Origin: Saccharibacillus kuerlensis DSM 22868
GTDB taxonomy: Bacteria; Bacillota; Bacilli; Paenibacillales; Paenibacillaceae
Direction: 5' to 3'
DNA length: 64,000 nucleotides
NCBI RefSeq assembly: GCF_000378145.1
Contig: NZ_KB899277.1
Coordinates: 496,001-560,000 of the forward strand
The first letter of the stretch is position 1; each line of letters opens with the position of its first letter. The notes below the pieces were generated by a model. The model saw only the letters and a program-made list of their open reading frames with translations, had not been told where the DNA came from and searched no databases. The position numbers and the translations under genes were made by a program. This document shows, piece after piece, positions 9,667-16,525 of the stretch.

Positions 9667-10611
9667 TTAGATTCCGGATCCGTAGTCGCTGAATTCCGCT
9701 TCTTTGACCTGATCAAAAGGGGTTTCTTGATATACGTAGTAGTTCAGCCAATTGGAGAACAGCAGGTTCGCATGCGCTCTCCAGGAGGACAATGGCTTTT
9801 TCGTCGGATCATCACCCGGGAAATAATTTTTCGGAATGGCGACATCCAATCCTTTGGCGATATCGCGGTCATACTCCCATTTAAGCGATAACGGATCGTA
9901 CTCGGAGTGTCCGGTTGCGAAAATCTGTCTGCCGTCCCGAGTAGCGACAAGGTAGACACCCGCTTCTTCGGACTCTGCCAAAATTTCCAATTCAGGATTA
10001 CGCAAAATATCTTCTCTTTGCACGTCGGTATGACGGGAATGCGGTACGAAAAACGATTCGTCAAAACCACGCAGCAGCTGTACATTGGTTTTGTTCAGCG
10101 TATGCGGAAATACACCGAAACACTTCTCCTGCAGAGGAATCTTGCTAACGCCGAAGTGATGGTACAACCCAGCCTGCGAAGCCCAACAGATATGCATAGT
10201 CGATGTGACGTTCTTTTTCGACCAGTCGAAAATCCGACAGATCTCGTCCCAATAGCTGACCTGTTCGAAATCCAGTTGTTCCACCGGTGCACCGGTAATA
10301 ATCATACCGTCGAAGCGCAGATGTTTAACTTCATCAAACGTTTTGTAAAACGTGTTAAGGTATTCTTCTGACGTGTTCTTGGATGTGTGCGAACTTGGAT
10401 AAAGCAGCACGACGTCTACTTGCAGCGGCGTATTGCCGATTAAGCGCAGCAGCTGCGTTTCCGTTGTTTCTTTGGTCGGCATCAGGTTTAAAATAGCGAT
10501 GCGCAGTGGACGGATATCCTGGCTGTAAGCCCGGCTCTCGTCCATAACGAAAATATTTTCCTGCAGCAGCACTTCCATAGCGGGCAAATTATCGGGTACT
10601 TTAATCGGCAT
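9667..10611 (-). CDS. metA: Homoserine O-acetyltransferase (MetA family)
   Basis: First committed enzyme of methionine synthesis; it acylates the homoserine hydroxyl. 314 residues. Catalytic Cys142 (MHICWASQ), His235 and Glu237 ([10 protein letters not shown]) fall at the canonical positions of the family. Residue 111, in ITGAPVEQL, is Glu. In MetA proteins Glu111 is known to favour acetyl-CoA and Gly111 succinyl-CoA, so acetyl transfer is inferred, which fits a partner MetI that uses acetylhomoserine. The ATG at 10611 follows AAGGAGTG. It is preceded by a SAM riboswitch with its terminator. Confidence 0.93.
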   Translation of the reverse strand: MPIKVPDNLPAMEVLLQENIFVMDESRAYSQDIRPLRIAILNLMPTKETTETQLLRLIGNTPLQVDVVLLYPSSHTSKNTSEEYLNTFYKTFDEVKHLRFDGMIITGAPVEQLDFEQVSYWDEICRIFDWSKKNVTSTMHICWASQAGLYHHFGVSKIPLQEKCFGVFPHTLNKTNVQLLRGFDESFFVPHSRHTDVQREDILRNPELEILAESEEAGVYLVATRDGRQIFATGHSEYDPLSLKWEYDRDIAKGLDVAIPKNYFPGDDPTKKPLSSWRAHANLLFSNWLNYYVYQETPFDQVKEAEFSDYGSGI

Positions 10612-10701
10612 CTCGCGTTCACTCCTTTTTGGTATTGACATTGAGCGTTGATCTATCGAGCATTGGGCGGCCGGAGCGTTTCCACTTGTACAAATGAGTA
10701 C

Positions 10702-10736
10702 AAAAAAGACCTTTCTGGACAAGCCGAGAAAGGTCT
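10702..10736 (-). terminator. Riboswitch-controlled terminator before metA
   Basis: Stem AGACCTTTCT / AGAAAGGTCT followed by TTTTTT on the minus strand. It sits 16 nt after the last S-box base pair and 91 nt before metA, the place expected for the expression platform of a SAM-I riboswitch. SAM binding should leave this terminator free to form. Confidence 0.9.
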
Positions 10737-10754
10737 ATACAAAGCTAGCGCCTC

Positions 10755-11096
10755 TCTCATCTGTCAATTACCACTGCGATGCGAAAAGGGAGGACGAGCT
10801 GGCTGGGTAAGTTTAACGTCTCACCTGGCTGCTCGACTTCCGTAACGACGAGGTTGGAGCATTCAACATTAATCGACATGGGCGCAACGTTACCGTGACG
10901 ATAAATACTGTCGACTCGCTCTAGGCTCGTCTCGGTTCGCACGGTGAAAATCTAAACATTGACCCATGACGACGAGCACTCATCGACTCGTTCCTCGTCT
11001 TTGTTCGCATGGTAATTGCAAGAATTAGCACCGTACGACAAAGTCGCCGGTTGCCGGGTTTCATCGGGCTAGTCCCTCCACCTGCTCTTGATAAGA
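10755..11096 (-). promoter_or_regulatory. SAM-I (S-box) riboswitch with a very long P4 arm
   Basis: The minus strand shows the S-box core: TCTTATCAAGAGCAGGTGGA, GGGACTAGCCCGATGAA, CCCGGCAACC and GGTGCTAATTCTTGCAA. P1 is TCTTATC (11096-11090) with GATGAGA (10761-10755). P4 closes as CAATTACCA (11018-11010) with TGGTAATTG (10773-10765), 9 bp, but 236 nt lie between the two strands where a few nucleotides are usual. The core is intact, so SAM sensing upstream of metA-metI-metC is expected. Confidence 0.93.
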
Positions 11097-11108
11097 TTCC
11101 ACTTTTCG

Positions 11109-11168
11109 ACCGGCGTCTGCACGCCGGAGGAAATATTCAATTGTCGGATTCCCGTCCGTTCGGACGGG
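11109..11168 (-). other. Two GC-rich hairpins at the 5' end of the metA leader
   Basis: CCCGTCCG / CGGACGGG (11151-11168) and CCGGCGT / ACGCCGG (11110-11127) are perfect hairpins between the promoter and the S-box. Neither is followed by a T-run. They may stabilise the 5' end of the leader RNA; their function is not known. Confidence 0.5.
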
Positions 11169-11182
11169 ATAACTTGAGATTA

Positions 11183-11210
11183 ATTATACACATTTTAGAT
11201 ATTCAAGCAA
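11183..11210 (-). promoter_or_regulatory. Sigma-A promoter of metA-metI-metC
   Basis: On the minus strand, TTGCTT (11210-11205), a 16-bp spacer and a perfect TATAAT (11188-11183). A start near 11176 gives a leader of about 565 nt. Confidence 0.7.
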
Positions 11211-11366
11211 GAAGCAGGTTGCAAAGCAGTCCGGTGGCAGCGCATCGATTCAGGCTTATTTTCGATTCACTGTATTCTGCTTCTCGGATTCATCATCCTT
11301 TTTATAAGCCTTTGGATGCGGGTACAAGAACCGGTAAAGGGAGTATAAGCCGTCACAAACAAAGCC

Positions 11367-11395
11367 TTGAAAGGCCTTAGGGCGCAAGTTATACT
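11367..11395 (+). promoter_or_regulatory. Sigma-A promoter of the corA leader
   Basis: TTGAAA (11367-11372), 17-bp spacer, TATACT (11390-11395). It lies about 300 nt before corA, so the transcript would have a long leader. It is divergent from the metA promoter. Confidence 0.72.
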
Positions 11396-11444
11396 TAACA
11401 AGGGTTTTATGAAAACAATATGGAAAGCAAGAGGTGAATTTCAG

Positions 11445-11573
11445 ATGGACGGCGACCCGAGGCCTAAGCGTAAGAGAATGCAGTTTCCAGTTTCACAGCA
11501 GAAAAAACGGCCGGCCGGCGTCGATGCCTCCATTGCTGAACACTCACCGACCGGAAGCCTTCCTGGCGTCTGA
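11445..11573 (+). CDS. Putative 42-residue leader peptide upstream of corA
   Basis: A short reading frame beginning MDGDPRPKRKR lies inside the corA leader. GAGGTG sits 8 nt before its ATG, which is a good ribosome site; an in-frame ATG at 11409 has only AAGGG. The start is acidic and proline-spaced and is followed by a basic cluster. This resembles the Salmonella MgtL leader peptide (MEPDPTPLPRRR...), which stalls or destabilises ribosomes at low magnesium. The 3' half of the frame runs into a terminator-like inverted repeat. The coding call is inferred from position, ribosome site and this resemblance; it could be a chance frame. Confidence 0.45.
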   Translation: MDGDPRPKRKRMQFPVSQQKKRPAGVDASIAEHSPTGSLPGV

Positions 11574-11626
11574 TCGCTTCAGCCGCTTCAGGACGACGCT
11601 CGCTTTACGGCGCCGGCCTGTTTTTT
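11502..11626 (+). terminator. Attenuator-like long inverted repeat before corA
   Basis: AAAAAACGGCCGGC (11502-11515) pairs with GCCGGCC(T)GTTTTTT (11612-11626) across about 96 nt of further structured sequence (for example CGTCG/CGACG and GGAAG/CTTCC pairs). The 3' arm ends in six T, like an intrinsic terminator, 70 nt before the corA start. A ribosome on the leader frame would block the 5' arm, so this looks like a translation-coupled attenuator. Confidence 0.5.
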
Positions 11627-11695
11627 CCTGCGTTCTCCCGCAAATTCGAGACTATTTCACGGGCAGTCCTGTCCGATTTCGAAGGAGTGAACCGC

Positions 11696-12637
11696 ATGAA
11701 AATCCGGCATGTCAAATATGGTGTTTTTACACTGATTGAAAATGAAAACCTGGCTGTTACACTGACTCCGCCAGAAGAAGGATTTTACTGGATCGATGCA
11801 GATCTCGATGACATTACCCTGCTTCAACATACTTTTGGGCTGCATGACCTGGCGGTCGAGGATATGCTCGGCGAGGAAGAACAGCGTCCCAAAATCGAAA
11901 TTTACGAAAACCATTACTTTACCGTCGTCAACAGCATACGCTTCGACAACGAAGAAATTTTCATGCGGGCCCTCAATATTTTCCTGGGTCGGCATTTCAT
12001 TATTACGGTTACCCGGCAAAAAATCCACGAACTTCGAACGGTCAAGCCGATTATGTGGGAAGAAGAAGTCAATACGCCGGACCGGTTTATGTATCTGCTG
12101 ATTGACCGGGTTATCGACAATTTCTTCGCGGTCGGCGACCGAATCGAAGACCAGATCGAACAGCTGGAAGAAGACATTCTGATGAACACCAAGCGAACCC
12201 ATTTGAACGACATCATCGGTCTGAGAGCGGAAATTCTTTGGCTCAAAAAGGTACTGGTTCCTCAACGCGAGGTGATCAACATCTTGAACAAGAGAGATCT
12301 GCGTTTGATTGACGATGAACTGCAGAAGTACTTCAGTGACATTTACGAAAATGCAATCAAAGTCTCTGAAGCTTTCGATACGTATCGCGACCTGATGGGT
12401 AACCTTCGCGAAGCCTATCAGTCCAGTATATCCAACCGCGCGAACGAGATCATGAAAGTATTTACGGTTATCACGACCATCTTCATGCCGCTCACCGTAG
12501 TAACAGGCATTTACGGAATGAACTTCGATCATATGCCGGAGCTGCATTGGACCTTCGGTTATCCAATGGTCATTATACTCATGATCACGCTGGGTGTGAC
12601 CATGTATCTTCTGTTCCGCAAAAAAGGCTGGCTGTAA
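11696..12637 (+). CDS. corA: CorA-family magnesium (divalent metal) transporter
   Basis: Pentameric membrane channel for Mg2+ (possibly Co2+/Ni2+). 313 residues: an N-terminal cytosolic alpha/beta domain, a long helical stalk, and two C-terminal membrane segments. The selectivity signature GMN is present (Gly274-Met275-Asn276 in GIYGMNFDHMPE). The ATG at 11696 has GAAGGAG about 9 nt upstream; a GTG at 11687 overlaps that site. It is preceded by a long leader with a possible leader peptide and attenuator and followed by a strong terminator. It is the only plus-strand gene between 3.8 and 38 kb, apart from its own leader peptide. Confidence 0.93.
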   Translation: MKIRHVKYGVFTLIENENLAVTLTPPEEGFYWIDADLDDITLLQHTFGLHDLAVEDMLGEEEQRPKIEIYENHYFTVVNSIRFDNEEIFMRALNIFLGRHFIITVTRQKIHELRTVKPIMWEEEVNTPDRFMYLLIDRVIDNFFAVGDRIEDQIEQLEEDILMNTKRTHLNDIIGLRAEILWLKKVLVPQREVINILNKRDLRLIDDELQKYFSDIYENAIKVSEAFDTYRDLMGNLREAYQSSISNRANEIMKVFTVITTIFMPLTVVTGIYGMNFDHMPELHWTFGYPMVIILMITLGVTMYLLFRKKGWL

Positions 12638-12732
12638 ATCCCCGATTGGCTGTACACGCTGCCTTCTTCTTTTAAAAATTATGCCGTTGTTAGGCAAATT
12701 CTATCTTTAGTTCACTATCCTGTCGTTTGTAT

Positions 12733-12783
12733 AAAAAGGCTGTTCCAGGTCTCCGTTTTCGGAGACGCGGAACAGCCTTTTGC
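12733..12783. terminator. Bidirectional terminator between corA and the HRDC gene
   Basis: Outer stem GGCTGTTCC / GGAACAGCC and inner stem GTCTCC / GGAGAC, with A-run before and T-run after. It serves both convergent genes. Confidence 0.9.
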
Positions 12784-12813
12784 TTATTCCTTGCTTTCCG
12801 ACATCCAAGTCGA

Positions 12814-13920
12814 CTACCCCGCTCCGGCTTCCTGCTGACGTTTGCCCTTTGCCGGCTTTCTCGGCGTAATGGCAAGTTCAGGCACGGATGGAGAGGAGAA
12901 TGCGGCACCGGCTTCCAGCTCTTGACGTTCCGCTTCCCTGCGATAACGAATACGCAGCATTCGCAGCTGTTCATACAAAATATCGAGTCCCGGTTCGCTC
13001 GGCGGTTCTTCCCCATACACTTTCTTCAGCACCGGCTTCAGGAAAGAATCGCCCAGTTCTTCATAAGCCTGCATAACAGCAAGGCTTTGCTCTTCAGGCA
13101 TCAGTCGAAGCTCATGCTCAATCACAGACTCCAGATTATATCCGTTCTTCTCCAGCGACTCCATCATCTCGATCAGCTCCCGACGCTCCAGTCCGCTATC
13201 CTGACTAATCTGCGTCAGCGAGACACTGTCGTTCTGAATGCGCGAAGCTTCAAGCAGCAGACGCGTAGCTCTTACCCGCTCAGCTTCGCGCTTGAATTTC
13301 CGTTCTTTATTTTTATAATTCCATTCTTCGAACTCTTCTTCGCCCAGACGACGTTCCACCCAATCGAGCGGGAAAGTATGTGTGCGTTCGATATTCTTCG
13401 TATGTTCGAGCAGCCCTTGGCCGTAGCGCTGTACCGTATTTTCACCAATCCCCGGCAATTCGCGCAGTTCGTCGAGTGTCTGGGGCAGGAAAGTGGAAAT
13501 CAGTCGAAGCGCCCGATTGGTAGCGATCAGATAAGGAGCACGATGTTCCTCTGTCGATCGTTCTCTTCTCCATACAGCCATCCGTTTGTATAGTTCTTCA
13601 TTGGTATGCTGCTCACTGTAACAGATCAACTTCTGCGTAAAGCGTCCACGTTGAGCGGATTCGAGGTATTCCTGAAAAGTATCCCGAATAACCGGACGAT
13701 AACCTTCGGCGAGCTTCGAAGCCAGCTTATGCCGATAAACGGCAAGCATTTCGTTCCATACTTCTCCTTCATACCAGAGTTCACGCTTCTCCTCCGCAGA
13801 ACCCCCTTCCTCGTTCCAGCCGCTTCTCCACAAGCCATCTTCCTCTTCAATCCATACTTGAGCGGCTCCGACTTCGCTTCCCCGCTCAATTTCCATCCGG
13901 TTTAAAAATACGATCGCCAT
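12814..13920 (-). CDS. HRDC-domain protein of unknown function
   Basis: 368 residues. About residues 105-175 form an HRDC domain (NEELYKRMAVWRRE ... RALRLISTFLPQTLDELREL PGIGENTVQRYG), the helical nucleic-acid-binding domain found at the C-terminus of RecQ helicases and RNase D. No helicase or nuclease motifs accompany it. The C-terminal half is helical and charged, with an HTH-like segment (SLTQISQDSGLERRELIEMM), and ends in a Lys/Arg-rich tail. It may bind DNA or RNA as an accessory factor; nothing in the context fixes the role. It is monocistronic. Confidence 0.75.
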   Translation of the reverse strand: MAIVFLNRMEIERGSEVGAAQVWIEEEDGLWRSGWNEEGGSAEEKRELWYEGEVWNEMLAVYRHKLASKLAEGYRPVIRDTFQEYLESAQRGRFTQKLICYSEQHTNEELYKRMAVWRRERSTEEHRAPYLIATNRALRLISTFLPQTLDELRELPGIGENTVQRYGQGLLEHTKNIERTHTFPLDWVERRLGEEEFEEWNYKNKERKFKREAERVRATRLLLEASRIQNDSVSLTQISQDSGLERRELIEMMESLEKNGYNLESVIEHELRLMPEEQSLAVMQAYEELGDSFLKPVLKKVYGEEPPSEPGLDILYEQLRMLRIRYRREAERQELEAGAAFSSPSVPELAITPRKPAKGKRQQEAGAG

Positions 13921-13958
13921 CCCATTCCCGCCTTGTCCTTAAATTTCAGCCGAAACAC

Positions 13959-14003
13959 AAAAAAAGCACCCCTCCTACATGGATATGTAAGAGAGGTGCT
14001 TCC
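13959..14003 (-). terminator. Terminator after the MOSC gene
   Basis: Imperfect stem AAGCACCTCTCTTAC / GTAGGAGGGGTGCTT followed by TTTTTT on the minus strand. Confidence 0.85.
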
Positions 14004-14082
14004 TCCGCGCTTGTATGCTGTTATCCCTATAATACCCTTTATAAGGAATAATCGTCAAGATGAATTCGGATCGCTTGAAGCT

Positions 14083-14742
14083 TCAAGCATCGGAGGTTAA
14101 GAGGGCCAATCGTTTCTCTAAGGGTTCCCGCCAAGATTGAGCCAGCTCTTCCACCGCCAGCAGGCTTCGAATCGCTTCCGCGTCATCTTTCAATCGGTAT
14201 TTGATCTCATTGGCTCTCATAACGGTCACACCGGCAGGATGACGCTGCAGCAGTTTAAGACGATCTCCCGCCCGAACATCCCCTTCCTTCAGCACCCGAA
14301 AATAAAACCCGCTGTATCCCGTTTCCTGAACTTTCGCCGGAAGTTCCGGTACCCCATAGCGCACCGAAAGTTTAAAACACGGCTGCCTCGGCTGACTGAG
14401 CTGCACAATCGCTTCGCCAATCGCATAAGTGTCTCCAATACAGAAATCCTCTTCCGCACCGCCTTCAATCGACAGGTTTTCACCGAAAGCGCCCGGCTCA
14501 AGCTTCGGCAGAACGCCGTTTTCCCAGAATGGAAAACGATCTATTGAATAAACGCACGCCGCTTTATCCGGTCCACCGTGATTTTTCAGATCGGCTTGTC
14601 CGTCGCCTTCAAAACCGAGCTGGCTCAAACGTACAGTGCCTTCAACCCGATGCTTGAAAATCCCTGTCTCCACTTCTTTCCTGCCGTTCGGTACACTTTT
14701 CGGCAGGCCTACATTAACCGAAGCGACTTTCGCTTCTTTCAT
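14083..14742 (-). CDS. MOSC-domain protein (YiiM-like)
   Basis: 219 residues. The MOSC domain is the sulfur-carrier fold related to the C-terminal domain of molybdenum cofactor sulfurase. Features are LGFEGDGQADLKNHGGPDKA near residues 42-61, GAFGENL, and the conserved cysteine in QPRQPCFKL (Cys122), which is the presumed persulfide or ligand site. YiiM-type proteins are linked to molybdenum-cofactor-dependent reduction of N-hydroxylated compounds. The start at 14742 avoids overlap with the upstream glycosidase gene, whose stop is 37 nt away, and has GAGAGG 4-5 nt upstream. It may share a transcript with that gene. Confidence 0.85.
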   Translation of the reverse strand: MKEAKVASVNVGLPKSVPNGRKEVETGIFKHRVEGTVRLSQLGFEGDGQADLKNHGGPDKAACVYSIDRFPFWENGVLPKLEPGAFGENLSIEGGAEEDFCIGDTYAIGEAIVQLSQPRQPCFKLSVRYGVPELPAKVQETGYSGFYFRVLKEGDVRAGDRLKLLQRHPAGVTVMRANEIKYRLKDDAEAIRSLLAVEELAQSWREPLEKRLALLTSDA

Positions 14743-14779
14743 ATTGCCTCTCTCCAATCCTACGGCTGCTTCGCCGTCC

Positions 14780-15889
14780 TTATTCCATGGATACCCCTTG
14801 TCCAAACACAAGCGTATTGCTTAACAGACGCCCTGCGCCGGTCAGCATCCGCCCATTCGCGTATAGGGCGGAAGAAGCGCCGCCGTCCAAGTTCATCGCC
14901 TGTTTGGCTCCCAATTTCTGCATGACCTGCGCCCACTGCTTCATGGTGGCTCCGTTTACTGTAGCCAGCAGCACTGATCCGTCCGGCATAATCGCGATTC
15001 CGCTTCGCGCTCCGGAAGCGGTCAAGATTTTCGGATCATTGAAGCCTTCGCCTTTGGCATCCAGAGACACTTTACCGTCTTTGACAAGACGGGGACCTGC
15101 TCCGACCGATGTCACTACTTCGTTCCAAGGGATCGTTTTCTCTTTGGCATCTTCGTAAGCCAAGTTCATTTCGACCGTCGAACCGACTGCGAAACGATTT
15201 ACGCTGTTTTGTTCCGAACCGTGGTAGACCAGAACGTAGCCGTCTTTAGGAATAGCTGCATTCTTATTGGCGGCCTTTTTGACAACCTTGCCTTTTCTTA
15301 CCGTGACGGCAGTGCCTCCACTGAAGCCGACGTTCATGCCGCGCATCGAATTGTACATCAATACGACGTTTTGTCCGGCATCCGGCGTCCGGTTAACGAA
15401 AGTAGCGTACCAGCTCTGTGTTCGACTTTTCCCATTTTTGTCAGGCTTGCTTGTAACAGTGCCTCTAATCTTGACCCGCAGTGTATCCATCAACGCCGTT
15501 CCGTCCTTCTTGAAGCCGATGCTTGTGCCGTAATAACCGGTATGCACGACCTCTCCTTTTGAAATCAATGTTCCGTAAGGATCTGTTGGACCTCCATAGG
15601 AGTTGAAAAAGGCTCCATTGATCGAGGCGGTCGCTTTGCTGTTTTTGACAATCGAAGCGAAACTCTGCGTTTGACCGACTTTACCTCCGGCCAGTCCAAG
15701 TGCTGCTTTCGTGCCTTTCGGAATTTTCACGGTTTGTACCGTATACGTGCGCCCCGACACCGATACTTTACGTACTTCCGCCTTAATTGACGCCGCCGCT
15801 TGAACTTGATTCTCCCCCGTCAAGCCAAATACGCCCGATACCGCCAGCACCCCCGCCAGCAGCATCATTCCCCATTTTTTGCTTTTCAT
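14780..15889 (-). CDS. Secreted phosphodiester glycosidase family protein (NAGPA domain)
   Basis: 369 residues with an N-terminal signal peptide (KSKKWGMM then a hydrophobic stretch ending near VQAAAS). The rest is a NAGPA/DUF2233-type domain, with INGAFFNSYGGPTDPYGTLI near residue 90, SVGAGPRLVKDG, and the C-terminal AMNLDGGASSALYANGR motif that is diagnostic for this family. The domain removes GlcNAc from phosphodiester-linked sugars in eukaryotes; bacterial members are thought to act on cell-surface glycans. The exact substrate is unknown. An in-frame GTG immediately before the ATG (15892) could also be the start, since GGGAG lies 8 nt before it. Confidence 0.85.
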   Translation of the reverse strand: MKSKKWGMMLLAGVLAVSGVFGLTGENQVQAAASIKAEVRKVSVSGRTYTVQTVKIPKGTKAALGLAGGKVGQTQSFASIVKNSKATASINGAFFNSYGGPTDPYGTLISKGEVVHTGYYGTSIGFKKDGTALMDTLRVKIRGTVTSKPDKNGKSRTQSWYATFVNRTPDAGQNVVLMYNSMRGMNVGFSGGTAVTVRKGKVVKKAANKNAAIPKDGYVLVYHGSEQNSVNRFAVGSTVEMNLAYEDAKEKTIPWNEVVTSVGAGPRLVKDGKVSLDAKGEGFNDPKILTASGARSGIAIMPDGSVLLATVNGATMKQWAQVMQKLGAKQAMNLDGGASSALYANGRMLTGAGRLLSNTLVFGQGVSME

Positions 15890-15991
15890 CACAGACCGAT
15901 CTCCCTCTGAATCGTTTTTGGCGATGACTCATTACTGCTCGCCTTCTTTCTTTATTTGGCGATCACCGGTGCTTTTTCCTGCTTTTTGGAG

Positions 15992-16036
15992 AAAAAAAGG
16001 AAGCGATGCCGATTTCATATCGGCATTCGCTTCCCC
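15992..16036 (-). terminator. Terminator of the 5'-3' exonuclease operon; first copy of a duplicated hairpin
   Basis: On the minus strand, GGAAGCGAATGCCGAT / ATCGGCATCGCTTCC is followed by TTTTTTT. The same 39-nt hairpin occurs again at 16240-16278, without a T-run. Confidence 0.8.
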
Positions 16037-16278
16037 AGGTTGCCCTCGAAAGTCTTATAAGCAGGACATTTCGCAGAGGCTGCGAAGAGAATTCATTCCG
16101 GTCGCGTGTTGAAATCGGGAAAAATGATTGAATTCTAGAGGAATTTTCCCGATTTCAAAGGCGAACACTATCGTTCCTACACTGAATTCCCTTCTCCGCT
16201 TTCCGAGTTTTCCTAGAATCAGACTTTCTCGACACGTTGAGGAAGCGATGCCGATTTCACATCGGCATTCGCTTCCCC
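15998..16278. repeat. Palindromic intergenic element (copy A) between two copies of a terminator hairpin
   Basis: A 39-nt hairpin at 15998-16036 recurs at 16240-16278 with one mismatch. The 203 nt between them begin AGGTTGCCCTCGAAAGTC and end GACTTTCTCGACACGTTG. The core contains a perfect 13-bp stem, GAAATCGGGAAAA / TTTTCCCGATTTC, and outer GAATTC-containing arms. It matches the element at 22355-22554 in long blocks such as TTCCGGTCGCGTGTTGAAATC and GATTTCAAAGGCGAAC. There is no open frame of note, so it is non-autonomous or structural. Confidence 0.75.
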
Positions 16279-16358
16279 CTTTTCTTTCGGTCTCTTCCTC
16301 TCCCAGAATTCAGGAGAGGCTGTTTGTCCTTATGAAGCCATACGCACGACGGAGCGGA

Positions 16359-16479
16359 GGGTGGAAGGAGGCGAAGAAGCGATAGCGCTCGCATCTAAAA
16401 TCCGATTCCTGCCTTTAGACATGTCTTACTCCAATCAAAGGGAATCTGATTTTAGCGGCGATCGAAGCCCCTTCCACCC
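16359..16479. repeat. Diverged palindromic element (copy C)
   Basis: GGGTGGAAGG (16359-16368) pairs perfectly with CCTTCCACCC (16470-16479). The inner arms TAAAATCCGATTCC (16396-16409) and GGAATCTGATTTTA (16441-16454) pair at 13 of 14 positions. Parts such as GTGGAAGGAG...AGCGCTCGC...AAAATC resemble the reverse complement of copies A and B, so it looks like a third, older member in opposite orientation. No flanking hairpin duplication is seen. The 630-nt gap 15893-16525 holds only these elements and the terminator. Confidence 0.55.
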
Positions 16480-16525
16480 GCAGCGTATCCCCGTGCACGC
16501 AGCTCACTAAGGCGAACAACTCGCC

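Noticed and set aside
10757-10942. A 61-codon GTG-started frame on the minus strand within the metA leader
   Set aside because: It lies entirely inside the S-box P4 insertion and the riboswitch 3' strand, has no ribosome site, and its end overlaps P1. RNA structure explains the sequence better.
11696-12637. An M-box magnesium riboswitch upstream of corA
   Set aside because: The conserved M-box segments were not found in 11402-11695. The leader instead shows a peptide frame and a long inverted repeat.
11657-12697. A 346-codon minus-strand frame opposite corA
   Set aside because: It is the antisense shadow of corA, without ribosome site, promoter or recognisable domain.
15893-16525. The gap considered as a degraded insertion sequence
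   Set aside because: No transposase frame or remnant was seen; the content is palindromic elements and a terminator.
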